64,000 nucleotides of DNA from Dechloromonas agitata is5 (GTDB lineage Bacteria > Pseudomonadota > Gammaproteobacteria > Burkholderiales > Rhodocyclaceae): the NCBI RefSeq assembly GCF_000519045.1, contig NZ_KI912532.1:1612001-1676000 (forward strand), written 5' to 3'. Position 1 is the stretch's first letter; each line of letters opens with the position of its first letter. Shown one piece after another: positions 8,807 to 17,965 of the stretch. Below the pieces are notes generated by a model. That model was not told the DNA's origin, did no database searches, and saw only the letters and a program-made list of their open reading frames with translations. The position numbers and the translations under genes were made by a program.

Positions 8807-9171
8807 GGCTGCTTGCTCTCGATGATGCGCCGGAAGGATCGGTAATGATCCTCGGTGTAGAAATATTCACCTTGCTTTCCGGCGACGATGCGACGCGGGC
8901 CGCGGTCTCGCCGCCAGGGCGACTTGACCGTGTATTCCCGGTAATAGCCACGCGGCTGGCTTGGCAGGCGTTTTTCAAAATTGCCGAAGATGATGCCGTC
9001 CCGATCATAAGGGAACGGGCCACCCTCCTTGATCAGCGCCAGGGTTTGCCGCGCCTCACGCGGCAGTTCGGCGACCGTGACCGTGTCGCTTGCCGCTTGA
9101 TCGGGGCTTAATGCAAAAGCGCTTCCAACCGCCAGCCAGAGGACGAGAAGGAAGCGCAGCCAGAACGGCAT
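8803..9171 (-). CDS. Secreted barnase/RNase Sa-type guanyl-specific ribonuclease
   Basis: A 122-residue protein with a signal peptide (MPFWLRFLLVLWLAVGSAFA, predicted cleavage near residue 20) and a microbial RNase N1/T1 domain. Landmarks are the DGIIFGNFEKRLP loop that recognises guanine, the YREYTV strand carrying the catalytic Glu, Arg residues in GPRRIVAG, and the catalytic His in TEDHYRSFRRI near the C-terminus. All catalytic positions are present. The mature enzyme would be about 100 residues, similar to barnase. It begins nine bases after the aspS stop and overlaps the barstar gene. It may serve nutrient scavenging outside the inner membrane or act as a toxin against competitors. Confidence 0.9.
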   Translation of the reverse strand: MPFWLRFLLVLWLAVGSAFALSPDQAASDTVTVAELPREARQTLALIKEGGPFPYDRDGIIFGNFEKRLPSQPRGYYREYTVKSPWRRDRGPRRIVAGKQGEYFYTEDHYRSFRRIIESKQP

Positions 9172-9180
9172 GGGAGTGCG

Positions 9181-10980
9181 TTAGCCCTGAGCGACTTCGA
9201 CCTGGGTTTCGACTTTCTGGCGCAGGCGGACGTGGAGTTCGCGCAACTGCTTCTCGTCGACCGCCGACGGCGCATCGGTGAGCAGGCACTGGGCGCGCTG
9301 GGTCTTCGGGAAGGCGATCACGTCGCGGATCGACTCGGCACCGGTCATCATGGTGACGATGCGGTCGAGGCCGAAGGCCAAGCCACCGTGCGGCGGGGCG
9401 CCGTACTTCAGGGCGTCGAGCAGGAAGCCGAACTTGGCCTGCTGTTCTTCCGGACCGATGTTGAGCGCGGCGAAGACCTTCTCCTGCACGTCGGCGCGGT
9501 GGATACGGACGGAGCCACCGCCGAGTTCCCAGCCGTTCAGCGCCAGGTCATAGGCCTTGGCCAGGCACTTGCCCGGATCGGTGGCGAGAAACTCGAGGTG
9601 CTCGTCCTTCGGGCTGGTGAACGGGTGGTGGCAGGCGGTCCAGCGCTTGGACTCGTCGTCGTACTCGAACATCGGGAAGTCGATCACCCACAGCGGGGCC
9701 CACTTGGCACCGGTGACGAAGCCCTTTTCGTGGCCGATCTTGATGCGCAGTGCGCCGAGGGCGTCGCTGACGATCTTGGCCTTGTCGGCGCCGAAGAAGA
9801 TCAGGTCGCCTGACTGGGCGCCGGTGCGTTCGAGCACGGTGCGCAGCGAGGCTTCGGACAGGTTCTTGACGATCGGCGATTGGAGGCCGGTTTCATTGAC
9901 CTGGGTGACGTCGTTGACCTTGATGTAGGCCAAGCCCTTGGCGCCGTAGATGCCGACGAACTTCGTGTATTCGTCGATCTCGCCTCGCGTCAGCGCGGCA
10001 CCCCCCGGGATGCGCATGGCGGCGATGCGGCCGCCTTCGCTGTTGGCGACGCTGGCGAAGACCTTGAAGGCAACGTCCTTGAACGCGTCGGCGACATCGA
10101 CCAGCTCCAGCGTGACGCGCAGATCCGGCTTGTCCGAGCCGAAGCGGCGCATGGCTTCGGCGTAAGTCATGCGCGGAAATTCCGGCAGGTCGACGTCGAT
10201 CGCTTCCTTGAACACGCGGCGGATCAGCTTTTCCATCAACGCAGTGATTTCGTCTTCGCTCATGAACGAAGTCTCAATATCAACCTGGGTGAATTCGGGT
10301 TGGCGGTCGGCACGCAGATCTTCGTCACGGAAACATTTGGTGATCTGGTAGTAGCGGTCGAAGCCGGCAACCATCAGCAGCTGCTTGAACAACTGCGGCG
10401 ATTGCGGCAGGGCGAAGAACTGGCCGGGATGGACGCGCGATGGAACGAGGTAGTCGCGGGCGCCTTCCGGCGTCGACTTGGTCAGCATCGGCGTTTCGAC
10501 ATCGATGAAGCCGTTGTCGTCGAGGAAGCGGCGGAAGGCGCGTGCCGTCTTGTAACGCAGCATCAGATTATTCTGCATCTGTGGCCGGCGCAGGTCGATG
10601 ACGCGGTGCGTCAGGCGGACGTTCTCGGAGAGGTTTTCCTCGTCGAGCTGGAACGGCGGCGTGACCGAAGGATTGAGGACCTCGATTTCGTGGCACAGCA
10701 CCTCGATCTCGCCGGATGCCAGGTTGGCATTGGTCGTGCCGGCCGGGCGCGGGCGAACCTTGCCGGTGATCTTCAGGCAGAACTCGTTGCGGACCGATTC
10801 GGCGATCTTGAAGGCATCGACGCGATCCGGATCGCAGACGACCTGCGCCAGGCCTTCGCGGTCGCGCAGGTCAATGAAGATGACGCCGCCGTGGTCGCGA
10901 CGACGGTGGGCCCAACCGCACAGGGTGACGATCTGGCCGTCGAGGGAAGCGTTGAGTTGTCCGCAGTAATGGGTACGCAT
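9181..10980 (-). CDS. aspS: Aspartyl-tRNA synthetase, probably non-discriminating (Asp/Asn)
   Basis: A 599-residue class IIb synthetase of the bacterial type. It has an N-terminal OB-fold anticodon-binding domain (about 1-110), a catalytic core with motif 2 ([19 protein letters not shown]), the GAD insertion domain in the middle, and motif 3 ([12 protein letters not shown]) near the C-terminus. His30 in RRRDHGGV and Gly81 in RPRPAGTT match the residues linked to relaxed tRNA recognition in Pseudomonas aeruginosa AspRS; the E. coli enzyme has Leu and Lys at the matching positions. This suggests that it also charges tRNA-Asn for GatCAB amidation, although gatCAB is not in this window. It follows DUF502 by 17 bases and leads into the RNase gene. 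Confidence 0.96.
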   Translation of the reverse strand: MRTHYCGQLNASLDGQIVTLCGWAHRRRDHGGVIFIDLRDREGLAQVVCDPDRVDAFKIAESVRNEFCLKITGKVRPRPAGTTNANLASGEIEVLCHEIEVLNPSVTPPFQLDEENLSENVRLTHRVIDLRRPQMQNNLMLRYKTARAFRRFLDDNGFIDVETPMLTKSTPEGARDYLVPSRVHPGQFFALPQSPQLFKQLLMVAGFDRYYQITKCFRDEDLRADRQPEFTQVDIETSFMSEDEITALMEKLIRRVFKEAIDVDLPEFPRMTYAEAMRRFGSDKPDLRVTLELVDVADAFKDVAFKVFASVANSEGGRIAAMRIPGGAALTRGEIDEYTKFVGIYGAKGLAYIKVNDVTQVNETGLQSPIVKNLSEASLRTVLERTGAQSGDLIFFGADKAKIVSDALGALRIKIGHEKGFVTGAKWAPLWVIDFPMFEYDDESKRWTACHHPFTSPKDEHLEFLATDPGKCLAKAYDLALNGWELGGGSVRIHRADVQEKVFAALNIGPEEQQAKFGFLLDALKYGAPPHGGLAFGLDRIVTMMTGAESIRDVIAFPKTQRAQCLLTDAPSAVDEKQLRELHVRLRQKVETQVEVAQG

Positions 10981-10997
10981 GAAGATTCCGAGGTTTG

Positions 10998-11627
10998 CTA
11001 AGTGTGAGTTACGACGCGAGGGGGCGTGGGCGGTGCCACGACACCCATCGAAATGATGTACTTGAGGGCTTCGTCGACGGTCATGTTCAATTCGACGACA
11101 TCCTTGGCCGGCATCATCAGGAAGAAGCCGGAGGTCGGGTTGGGCGTGGTCGGCACGTACACGCTGACGTGCTCGCCTTCCAGGTGATTGATGATGTCGC
11201 CGCCCGGGGCTCCGGTCAGGAAGGCGACGGTCCAGCTACCCTGGCGCGGGTACTGGACGAGCAGTGCCTTGCGAAAAGCATTACCATTCGGCGAGAACAG
11301 CGTATCCGAAACCTGCTTGACGCTGTTGTAAACGGAATTGACGACCGGAATGCGGGCGAGCAATTTCTCCCACCAGACAACCAGCTTCTGGCCAATGAAG
11401 TTGGCGGCGAGCAGGCCGGTCAGCAGGATCATCACCAAGGTCAGCACGGCGCCCGCGCCCGGTATCGCGAACCCGAACAGGGTTTGCGGATGAACCGAGG
11501 TGGGGAGCAGGCGCAGCGACTGGTCCAGCGTGCTGACGATGAGCGACAGCACCCAGCCGGTGATGACCAGCGGGACCCAGATCAGCAGGCCGGTGATGAA
11601 GTAGCGTTTGATCAGCTGACCGCGCAC
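10998..11627 (-). CDS. DUF502 family integral membrane protein
   Basis: A 209-residue inner-membrane protein. Two hydrophobic segments are clear at about residues 8-30 ([19 protein letters not shown]) and 55-78 ([20 protein letters not shown]), followed by a soluble domain with [18 protein letters not shown] and [19 protein letters not shown], the best conserved parts of the family. The function is not known. The start overlaps the end of the FmdB-like gene by 16 bases, and the stop is 17 bases before aspS. This fmdB-DUF502-aspS order recurs in proteobacteria. Confidence 0.88.
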   Translation of the reverse strand: MRGQLIKRYFITGLLIWVPLVITGWVLSLIVSTLDQSLRLLPTSVHPQTLFGFAIPGAGAVLTLVMILLTGLLAANFIGQKLVVWWEKLLARIPVVNSVYNSVKQVSDTLFSPNGNAFRKALLVQYPRQGSWTVAFLTGAPGGDIINHLEGEHVSVYVPTTPNPTSGFFLMMPAKDVVELNMTVDEALKYIISMGVVAPPTPPRVVTHT

Positions 11628-11866
11628 GACGAACAGCTTCCTTCCCCTGTCTGGCAGGGGGGCGGGGTGTCAGCCTTCTTGCTGCCGCCCTTGAAATCGG
11701 TCGCGTACCAGCCATTACCCTTGAGCTGGAAACCCGCAGCGGACAATTGCTTGGCGTAGCTTTCCTGGCCGCAGTCCGGGCAGGTGGTGAGCTGCGGATC
11801 ACTCATCTTCTGGAGATGTTCTTTCTGGAAACCGCAGGAATCGCAGCGATACTCGTAAATCGGCAT
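11612..11866 (-). CDS. FmdB-family zinc-ribbon protein
   Basis: An 84-residue protein starting MPIYEYRCDSCG, the hallmark of FmdB-type putative regulators. Two CxxC pairs (about residues 8-11 and 34-37) would bind one zinc ion. The C-terminal half ends with a cysteine-rich [11 protein letters not shown] tail. The role in bacteria is unclear; links to formamidase/amidase regulation or ribosome-associated functions have been proposed. It is the first gene of the aspS unit and its 3' end overlaps the DUF502 gene. Confidence 0.88.
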   Translation of the reverse strand: MPIYEYRCDSCGFQKEHLQKMSDPQLTTCPDCGQESYAKQLSAAGFQLKGNGWYATDFKGGSKKADTPPPCQTGEGSCSSCAVS

Positions 11867-11936
11867 GGGAGTCCTCCAAAACCTTGAATTATAACCGAGA
11901 GTGGTGAGGGTTATATTGGGTGTCGGGCAGCCGTTT

Positions 11937-12788
11937 TCAAGCGATCAGGCCGAGATAGCCGCGGGTGATCGCCTGTCCCCAGAACAGGGCAATGACGCCG
12001 GCAGCAGCCAGGTAGGGACCGAATGGAATGGGAACGTTACGGCCATGGCGGGCAGCGATGATCAGGGTGATGCCGACGGTGGCGCCAACCACCGAGGAGA
12101 GCAGGATGATGGCCGGCAGCATCTGCCAGCCCAGCCAGGCGCCAAGCGCAGCGAGCAGCTTGAAGTCGCCGTAGCCCATGCCTTCCTTGCCGGTTGCCAG
12201 CTTGAACAACCAGAACACGCTCCACAGGGCGAGATAGCCGGCAATGGCACCGATCACGGCCGAGGACAGATCGGCATAGGTGGCCCACAAGTTGAACAGC
12301 AGACCGAGCCATACCAGTGGCAGGGTGATGGAGTCCGGCAGCAACTGGGTGTCGAGGTCGATGGCGGCCAACGCAATCAGAGCCCAGAGCAGGAGCAGGG
12401 CGCCAACAGTTTGCACGGTGGGGCCGAAGTGCCAGGCGGCGTAGGCGGAAAGCAGACCGGTCAGCGCTTCGATGATCGGATAACGCGGTGAAATGCGGGC
12501 GCCGCAACCCGAGCATTTTCCTTTCAGGATCAGCAGGTAACTGAGCAGCGGAATATTCTCGAGTGCCGTGATGCCATGGCCGCAATGCGGACAGCGCGAG
12601 CGGGGGCGGGCCAGAGAGATGGTTTCCTGGTCGGGGGCGGCCTCGCCGCGCAACTCGGCGCATTGGGCCTGCCAATCCTGCTCCATCATCTTCGGCAGGC
12701 GGTGGATGACAACATTCAGGAAGCTGCCGACGCACAGGCCGAGCAGCCCGGCAATGGCAGCCAGGCCGCCGAGGGACTCCGGCAGCAT
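11937..12788 (-). CDS. pilD: Type IV prepilin peptidase / N-methyltransferase
   Basis: A 283-residue inner-membrane aspartyl protease that cleaves the leader of type IV prepilins and pseudopilins and methylates the new N-terminus. The N-terminal part contains the cytoplasmic zinc-binding loop with two CxxC pairs (RCPHCGHG and GKCSGCGA), followed by ISPRYPIIEALTG. About seven hydrophobic segments follow. The catalytic Asp is in the GYGDFKLLAALGAWLGW block. The ATG shares one base with the pilC stop, so it is coupled to pilC. Length is typical. Confidence 0.95.
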   Translation of the reverse strand: MLPESLGGLAAIAGLLGLCVGSFLNVVIHRLPKMMEQDWQAQCAELRGEAAPDQETISLARPRSRCPHCGHGITALENIPLLSYLLILKGKCSGCGARISPRYPIIEALTGLLSAYAAWHFGPTVQTVGALLLLWALIALAAIDLDTQLLPDSITLPLVWLGLLFNLWATYADLSSAVIGAIAGYLALWSVFWLFKLATGKEGMGYGDFKLLAALGAWLGWQMLPAIILLSSVVGATVGITLIIAARHGRNVPIPFGPYLAAAGVIALFWGQAITRGYLGLIA

Positions 12789-14011
12789 CAGACCACCGAC
12801 CCGAGTTTGAAGATGGGCAGGTACATGGCCACCACCATACCGCCAATCAGCGTGCCGAGGATGACCATGATCATCGGTTCCATCAGGCTGGACATGGCTT
12901 CGACGGCGTCGTCGACTTCCTGTTCGAAGAAGTCGGCGACCTTGCCGAGCATGGAGTCCAGAGCGCCGGACTCTTCGCCGATGGCGACCATCTGGGTGAC
13001 CATGTTGGGGAAAAGGTTGGTGTTCTGCATCGATGTCGTCAGGCTGGTACCGGTGGCGACTTCGCTCTGGATCTGTCGGGTGGCCGCCTTGTAGACGTAG
13101 TTGCCGGCGGCGCCGCCCACCGATTCGAGCGACTCGACAAGGGGTACGCCCGCCGCGAACATGGTCGACAAGGTACGCGTCCAGCGGGCGATGACCGACT
13201 TGCGGACGATGTCACCGAAGATCGGCAGGCGGAGCAGCAGGCGATCCATTGCCATTTGCACTTTCTCGGAGCGTTTCCAGCTTTCGAGGAAAGCGTAGAG
13301 GGCGCCACCGATGGCACCGAAAATCGCCCACCAGTAGGCAACGAAGAAATCGGAAATGGCGATGACCAGCAAGGTCGGTGCTGGCAGGTCGGCACCGAAG
13401 CTCTTGAAGACGTCCTTGAAGGCGGGAATGACGAAGATCATGATCACGGCGGTGATGATGAAGGCGACGACGATCACCGCGATCGGGTAGAACAGGGCCG
13501 ACTTGATCTTGCTCTTGATGGCGAGAATCTTTTCTTTATAGGTCGCTAGGCGATCGAGCAGCGTGTCGAGAATACCGGCTTGTTCGCCGGCCGCGACCAG
13601 GTTGCAGAACAGCGCGTCAAAATAGAGCGGGAATTTGCGGAAGGCCTGCGACAGCGAACTGCCGGTCTCGACGTCGGCCTTGATGTCGAGCAGCAACTTG
13701 CCGACAGCCGGATTGGCGTGGCCACGGCCGACGATATCGAACGACTGCAGGAGCGGAACGCCGGATTTCATCATCGTTGCCAATTGCCGGGTAAACAGGG
13801 TGATGTCCTTGTCCGTGATCTTGCCGCCCGTCTTAAAGCGAAGTTTCTTGACCTTGGCGCCGGTGATGCCCTGGCGCCGGAGCGTGGTCTGGACGACCGA
13901 TTCGCTGGCGGCCCGCATCTCCCCGCGGACGCTCTTGCCGTCTTTATTCTTGCCTTCCCACTGGAAGGTGCTTTCCTTGACTGCCGAGGCCTTCGGTCGT
14001 GCGGTAGCCAT
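12788..14011 (-). CDS. pilC: Type IV pilus inner-membrane platform protein
   Basis: A 407-residue GspF/PilC protein, the inner-membrane platform on which the PilB and PilT ATPases act. The N-terminal cytoplasmic region has FQWEGKNKDGKSVRGEM. Two repeated T2SSF domains follow: the first starts with TLFTRQLATMMKSGVPLLQ and the second with ARWTRTLSTMFAAGVPLVESLE. Three long hydrophobic segments lie at about 175-200, 225-245 and near the C-terminus. It lies 14 bases downstream of pilB and shares a base with pilD, the conserved pilBCD arrangement. Confidence 0.95.
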   Translation of the reverse strand: MATARPKASAVKESTFQWEGKNKDGKSVRGEMRAASESVVQTTLRRQGITGAKVKKLRFKTGGKITDKDITLFTRQLATMMKSGVPLLQSFDIVGRGHANPAVGKLLLDIKADVETGSSLSQAFRKFPLYFDALFCNLVAAGEQAGILDTLLDRLATYKEKILAIKSKIKSALFYPIAVIVVAFIITAVIMIFVIPAFKDVFKSFGADLPAPTLLVIAISDFFVAYWWAIFGAIGGALYAFLESWKRSEKVQMAMDRLLLRLPIFGDIVRKSVIARWTRTLSTMFAAGVPLVESLESVGGAAGNYVYKAATRQIQSEVATGTSLTTSMQNTNLFPNMVTQMVAIGEESGALDSMLGKVADFFEQEVDDAVEAMSSLMEPMIMVILGTLIGGMVVAMYLPIFKLGSVV

Positions 14012-14025
14012 ACGAGTTCCCTTTA

Positions 14026-15741
14026 TTAGGCGTTGGTGGTGCTAAGCATCTCGTCAAGCGAGGTAACACCCTGTTTGACTTTTAATAAGCCGGATTCGCG
14101 CAGATTCTTGACGCCTTCCAGTTTGGCCTGTTCGGCCAGGTCGAGGGACGAGGCGCCGCTCATGATCATGCGCTGCATCGCTTCGGAAATGGGCATGACC
14201 TGGTAGATGCCGACACGCCCCTTGTAGCCGGTTCCCTTGCAGCGCTCGCAGCCGCCCGGCCCATAAAGCGTCCAGGAGCCGTCAAGGTCGCTTTCCATGA
14301 AGCCGGCATCCAGCAGGGTCTGCCGGGGAACATCCATCGGTTGCTTGCAGTTGCACAGACGGCGCGCCAGGCGCTGGGCGGTGATCAACAGCACGCTGGA
14401 GGCGATGTTGAAGGTCGGGACGCCCATGTTCATCAGGCGGGTCAGTGTTTGCGGAGCGTCATTGGTGTGCAGGGTTGACAGCACGAGGTGGCCGGTCTGG
14501 GCTGCCTTGATCGAGATTTCGGCCGTTTCGAGGTCGCGAATTTCACCGACCATGATGATGTCCGGATCCTGGCGCAGGAAGGCCTTCAGGGCGACCGGGA
14601 AGGTCAGGCCGGCCCGGTCGTCGACATTGACCTGATTGATACCGGCCAGGTTGATTTCGGCCGGGTCTTCGGCGGTCGAGATGTTGATGCCATCCTTGTT
14701 CAGGATGTTCAGGCAGGTGTAGAGCGATACCGTCTTACCCGAACCGGTCGGGCCGGTCACCAGTACCATGCCGTACGGCCGGCTGATCGCGTCGAGCAGG
14801 GCGGCTTTCTGCTCGGGCTCGTAACCCAGGGCTTCGATCCCCAGGGTGGCCGAGGACGGGTCCAGAATACGCATGACGATTTTTTCGCCCAGCAGGGTCG
14901 GCAGGGTGCTGACGCGAAAGTCGATCGCCCGTGTCTTGGAAAGCACCAGTTTCATTCGGCCATCCTGCGGGACGCGCTTCTCGGCGATGTTCAGGCGAGA
15001 GATGACCTTGATCCGGGAGGCGATTTTCTCCTTGATGGCGAGCGGTGGCGTTGCGACCTCACGCAGGATGCCGTCCACGCGGAAACGAATGCGGTAAAAC
15101 TTTTCGTAAGGCTCGAAATGGATGTCGGAAGCGCCATCGTTGATCGCATCGAGCAACATTTTCTGGATGAACTTGACGACGGGCGCATCGTCAATATCTT
15201 GCCCAGCGGCTTCATCGGCCTTGGCGCTGCTGTCTTCATCCAGAAAGTCGAGGTTGATGTCGTCGCTGGCCAGATTTTTGAGGGCGTCCGCGGCAGACTC
15301 GGCGTACTTGCTGACCAGCGGTGTCAGCTTGGGATGCTCGACGACGATGGGGTCGACCGCCAGTCCAGTCTGGAAACGGATTTCATCCAGGGCGCGCAGA
15401 TTGGTTGGGTCGGCGATGGCAACCGACAGGCGATTACCCCGCTTGTTGAGCGGAATCACCTTGTGCGTGGCGATCAGCTTGCGGTCGATGGCATCGGCCG
15501 GGATGTGCGCCTCGTCGAAGGCATTGAGGTCGAGCAGGGGGTAGCCAAAGGTATCGGCGACGAAGCGGGCGATATCGAGCGCGCTGGCTTTCTGGCTCGT
15601 GATGATCTGTTCGATCAGCGATGATTTGTTGCTGTGCGCTTGAGCGAGCAACTGTTCCGCCTCGATCTCCTTGAGTTGCCCGGCCTGAACGAGCGCTCGC
15701 GCCAGGCCGCTGAGAGGAGGGTTTTGAGGGGTTGCTGCCAT
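14026..15741 (-). CDS. pilB: Type IV pilus extension ATPase
   Basis: A 571-residue hexameric ATPase that drives pilus polymerisation. The N-terminal MshEN/T2SSE_N region covers about 1-150. The catalytic domain has Walker A GPTGSGKT, an Asp box, Walker B with DPDIIMVGEIRD and a His box TGHLVLSTLHTNDA. A four-cysteine zinc site (CNCKQ and CERCKGTGYKGR) typical of PilB/GspE lies in the C-terminal third. With pilC and pilD downstream the assembly core is complete; pilins and PilT are elsewhere. No promoter is evident in the 80 bases before it, although pilB genes often use sigma-54. Confidence 0.96.
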   Translation of the reverse strand: MAATPQNPPLSGLARALVQAGQLKEIEAEQLLAQAHSNKSSLIEQIITSQKASALDIARFVADTFGYPLLDLNAFDEAHIPADAIDRKLIATHKVIPLNKRGNRLSVAIADPTNLRALDEIRFQTGLAVDPIVVEHPKLTPLVSKYAESAADALKNLASDDINLDFLDEDSSAKADEAAGQDIDDAPVVKFIQKMLLDAINDGASDIHFEPYEKFYRIRFRVDGILREVATPPLAIKEKIASRIKVISRLNIAEKRVPQDGRMKLVLSKTRAIDFRVSTLPTLLGEKIVMRILDPSSATLGIEALGYEPEQKAALLDAISRPYGMVLVTGPTGSGKTVSLYTCLNILNKDGINISTAEDPAEINLAGINQVNVDDRAGLTFPVALKAFLRQDPDIIMVGEIRDLETAEISIKAAQTGHLVLSTLHTNDAPQTLTRLMNMGVPTFNIASSVLLITAQRLARRLCNCKQPMDVPRQTLLDAGFMESDLDGSWTLYGPGGCERCKGTGYKGRVGIYQVMPISEAMQRMIMSGASSLDLAEQAKLEGVKNLRESGLLKVKQGVTSLDEMLSTTNA

Positions 15742-15820
15742 CAGATTGCGCTTGAATGCCGTTTAGATCGTTCGATGATGCTACGTAAGCACTTGTTTGT
15801 AAAGATTGCCAAGCCCGTAT

Positions 15821-17092
15821 TCACGCGCTTTCCGGCCGGAAAAGGCGAACCGTCACGACGCTGCGGTCCTGGGTTTGCAGAATTTCGACGGCGACATCCC
15901 CCAGCTTGATGCTGATGCCTGACTCCGGGATGTCCTGGAAGTGCTCGAGGATCAAGCCATTCAAGGTCTTTGGGCCATCGAGCGGGAAATCGAGGCCGAG
16001 CATCCGGTTGATGTCGCGGAGCGGGCGTGATCCTTCGACGATGGCTTCGCCGGCTTTCGTCCAGTGCAGTTCCTGGCCGAGACCTGGCATCGAGGTGGTG
16101 AAGTCGCCCACAAATTCCTCGATGATGTCCTCCAGTGTGAGCAGGCCGAGAATTTCGCCGTATTCGTCGACAACGAAACCGATGCGCTGGCGGTTTTCCT
16201 GGAAAAATGCCAGTTGGGAAAAGGCGGCGGTTCTCGCCGGAATGTAGTAAGGCGCCTGAAGTTGATCGAGCAGGGCGGCTTCATCGAAATCAGGATCGCC
16301 CAGGCTGGCCAGCAATCGACGCACAGGCAGGATACCGATCAGTTGGTCGAGTGATTCGCGGCAGGTCGGCAGCCGGCTGTGATGGCTGGTCGCCAGCTGG
16401 TTCTTGACTTCTTCCCAGGGCTGGGCGAGGTCGAGAATCTCGATGCTGCCGCGCGGCGTCATGACATCCTCGACCGTGATGTTGTTGAGGTCGAACAGGC
16501 TGGACAGGATGGTCCGGTGTTTCTGTGGAATCAGATGGGAGGATTCGAGAACCAGGCTGCGCAGTTCCTCGGGAGACAGGTGGGGCGTGCCTGATTCCGG
16601 CTTGGGCGACAGGTGCAGCAGCTTGAGCAGGGCGCCGGCGAAGAGGTTGATGAACCAGACTGCAGGATAGAAAAAACGCAGCAATGGGGTGAGTACATAA
16701 CCGAGCAGCAGGGCCAGTCGGTCAGCATGAGTGGCACCGATGATTTTCGGGGTGATTTCGGAAAAAACTAGGATCGAAAAGGTGACGGCCAGCGTGCCGG
16801 CCCCGAGGGCCCATTCACTTTCGCCGAACAGTTCGATGGCGATGACGCTGACCAGGGTCGCTGCCGCGGAGTTGACCAAGTTGTTGCCGAGCAGGATGAC
16901 GCCGAGCATCTTGTCCGTCTGGGCGAGGAGATCGAGCGCCTTGCGCGCCCCGGGGTGGCCGGATTGGGCCATGTGGCGCAGGCGGAAGCGATTGCTGGCC
17001 ATCATGGCCGTCTCGCTGAGCGAGAAGAAGGCTGAAAGCGCCAGCAGGACGACGAGGGTCAGTGCCAGCGCTGATAGCGGAATGTCAGACAC
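15821..17092 (-). CDS. corB: CorB/CNNM-family transporter with CBS domains
   Basis: A 423-residue membrane protein of the HlyC/CorC (YfjD, CNNM) family, implicated in magnesium and cobalt efflux or homeostasis. A DUF21/CNNM transmembrane domain occupies about 1-190 with four hydrophobic segments. Two CBS domains lie at about 205-330 (DVMTPRGSIEILDL, then QRIGFVVDEYGEILGLLTLEDIIEE). A C-terminal CorC_HlyC domain follows, with WTKAGEAIVEGSRPLRDIN. It lies four bases downstream of ypjD. The corB-ypjD pair divergent from ffh is also found in E. coli, so this is a conserved block. Confidence 0.9.
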   Translation of the reverse strand: MSDIPLSALALTLVVLLALSAFFSLSETAMMASNRFRLRHMAQSGHPGARKALDLLAQTDKMLGVILLGNNLVNSAAATLVSVIAIELFGESEWALGAGTLAVTFSILVFSEITPKIIGATHADRLALLLGYVLTPLLRFFYPAVWFINLFAGALLKLLHLSPKPESGTPHLSPEELRSLVLESSHLIPQKHRTILSSLFDLNNITVEDVMTPRGSIEILDLAQPWEEVKNQLATSHHSRLPTCRESLDQLIGILPVRRLLASLGDPDFDEAALLDQLQAPYYIPARTAAFSQLAFFQENRQRIGFVVDEYGEILGLLTLEDIIEEFVGDFTTSMPGLGQELHWTKAGEAIVEGSRPLRDINRMLGLDFPLDGPKTLNGLILEHFQDIPESGISIKLGDVAVEILQTQDRSVVTVRLFRPESA

Positions 17093-17096
17093 GGAA

Positions 17097-17936
17097 TCAA
17101 GCGCGTCCGAGAATCACTTCTGCGACGAAACGGCTACCCACGTAGGCCAGGATCAACAGCGCAAACCCGGCCAGGGTCCAGCGCAACGCACGCTTGCCGC
17201 GCCAGCCCCAAGCGTGTCGGCCGATCAGCAGGGTGGCGAAAATGCCCCACGAGGCGAAGGCGAACAGCGTCTTGTGGTCGAGCGACATCGGCTTGCCGAA
17301 CAGCGCTTCGGAGAAGAAGACGCCACTCCCGACGGTCAGGGTCAGCAAGACGAAGCCGATCAGCAGCATCTTGAAGAGCAGCGACTCCATGGTAAGCAGG
17401 GGGGGCAGGCTGGCCAGGCTGCGTTTCATTGAGCGCTTGTGCAGAGCCTGCTCGGTGAAGCCCATGAAAATGGCGTGCAGGGCAGACAGCGTCAGCAGGC
17501 TGTAGGCCAGCATGGCGGTCAGGAAGTGCAGCTTGAAGCCCGTTGCCTGGGCATGGGCAACGAGATGGACGTTGGGGAAGATCACCGGCAGGATGGTGCA
17601 AGCCGCTGCCAGAGGCAGAACCATGGGCTGCATGCCTTCCATGCGAGCCATGAAGCTTTCCAGCCAGTAGATCAGGACGGCGAGCCACATCATCAGCGAT
17701 AGCGCGAAGCTGAACGAGAAACGCATGCCAGCTTCGGTAAACAATGCGTCATGCAGGCCGCCGGCGTGGATGGCGAGGGCGACTGCGATGGCGGCCCGCT
17801 CCCAGGGTTGCATCGGGCAGGCGACGCACTGGTTTTCGCTTTCGCGCCAGCGGGTGTTCCAGAAATGGAAGCCGAGCGCACCATAAATCAGGGCGGCAAG
17901 GATGTGGGGCAGAAGCTGAATTACAATATCGGCCAT
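17097..17936 (-). CDS. ypjD: YpjD/CcsA-like inner membrane protein
   Basis: A 279-residue polytopic protein with about eight hydrophobic segments. It resembles the CcsA/CcmC-like cytochrome c assembly family, with GVFFSEALFGKPMSLDHKTLF and a downstream SWGIFATLLIGRHAWGWRG segment; conserved histidines in these loops could bind haem. In E. coli the homologue YpjD is of uncertain function and lies beside corB and ffh, as here. The start faces ffh across about 30 bases, so the two promoters must overlap or lie inside the genes. Confidence 0.82.
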   Translation of the reverse strand: MADIVIQLLPHILAALIYGALGFHFWNTRWRESENQCVACPMQPWERAAIAVALAIHAGGLHDALFTEAGMRFSFSFALSLMMWLAVLIYWLESFMARMEGMQPMVLPLAAACTILPVIFPNVHLVAHAQATGFKLHFLTAMLAYSLLTLSALHAIFMGFTEQALHKRSMKRSLASLPPLLTMESLLFKMLLIGFVLLTLTVGSGVFFSEALFGKPMSLDHKTLFAFASWGIFATLLIGRHAWGWRGKRALRWTLAGFALLILAYVGSRFVAEVILGRA

Positions 17937-17965
17937 TCCCGAATTCTACTAGAAGCCCATCTGAC

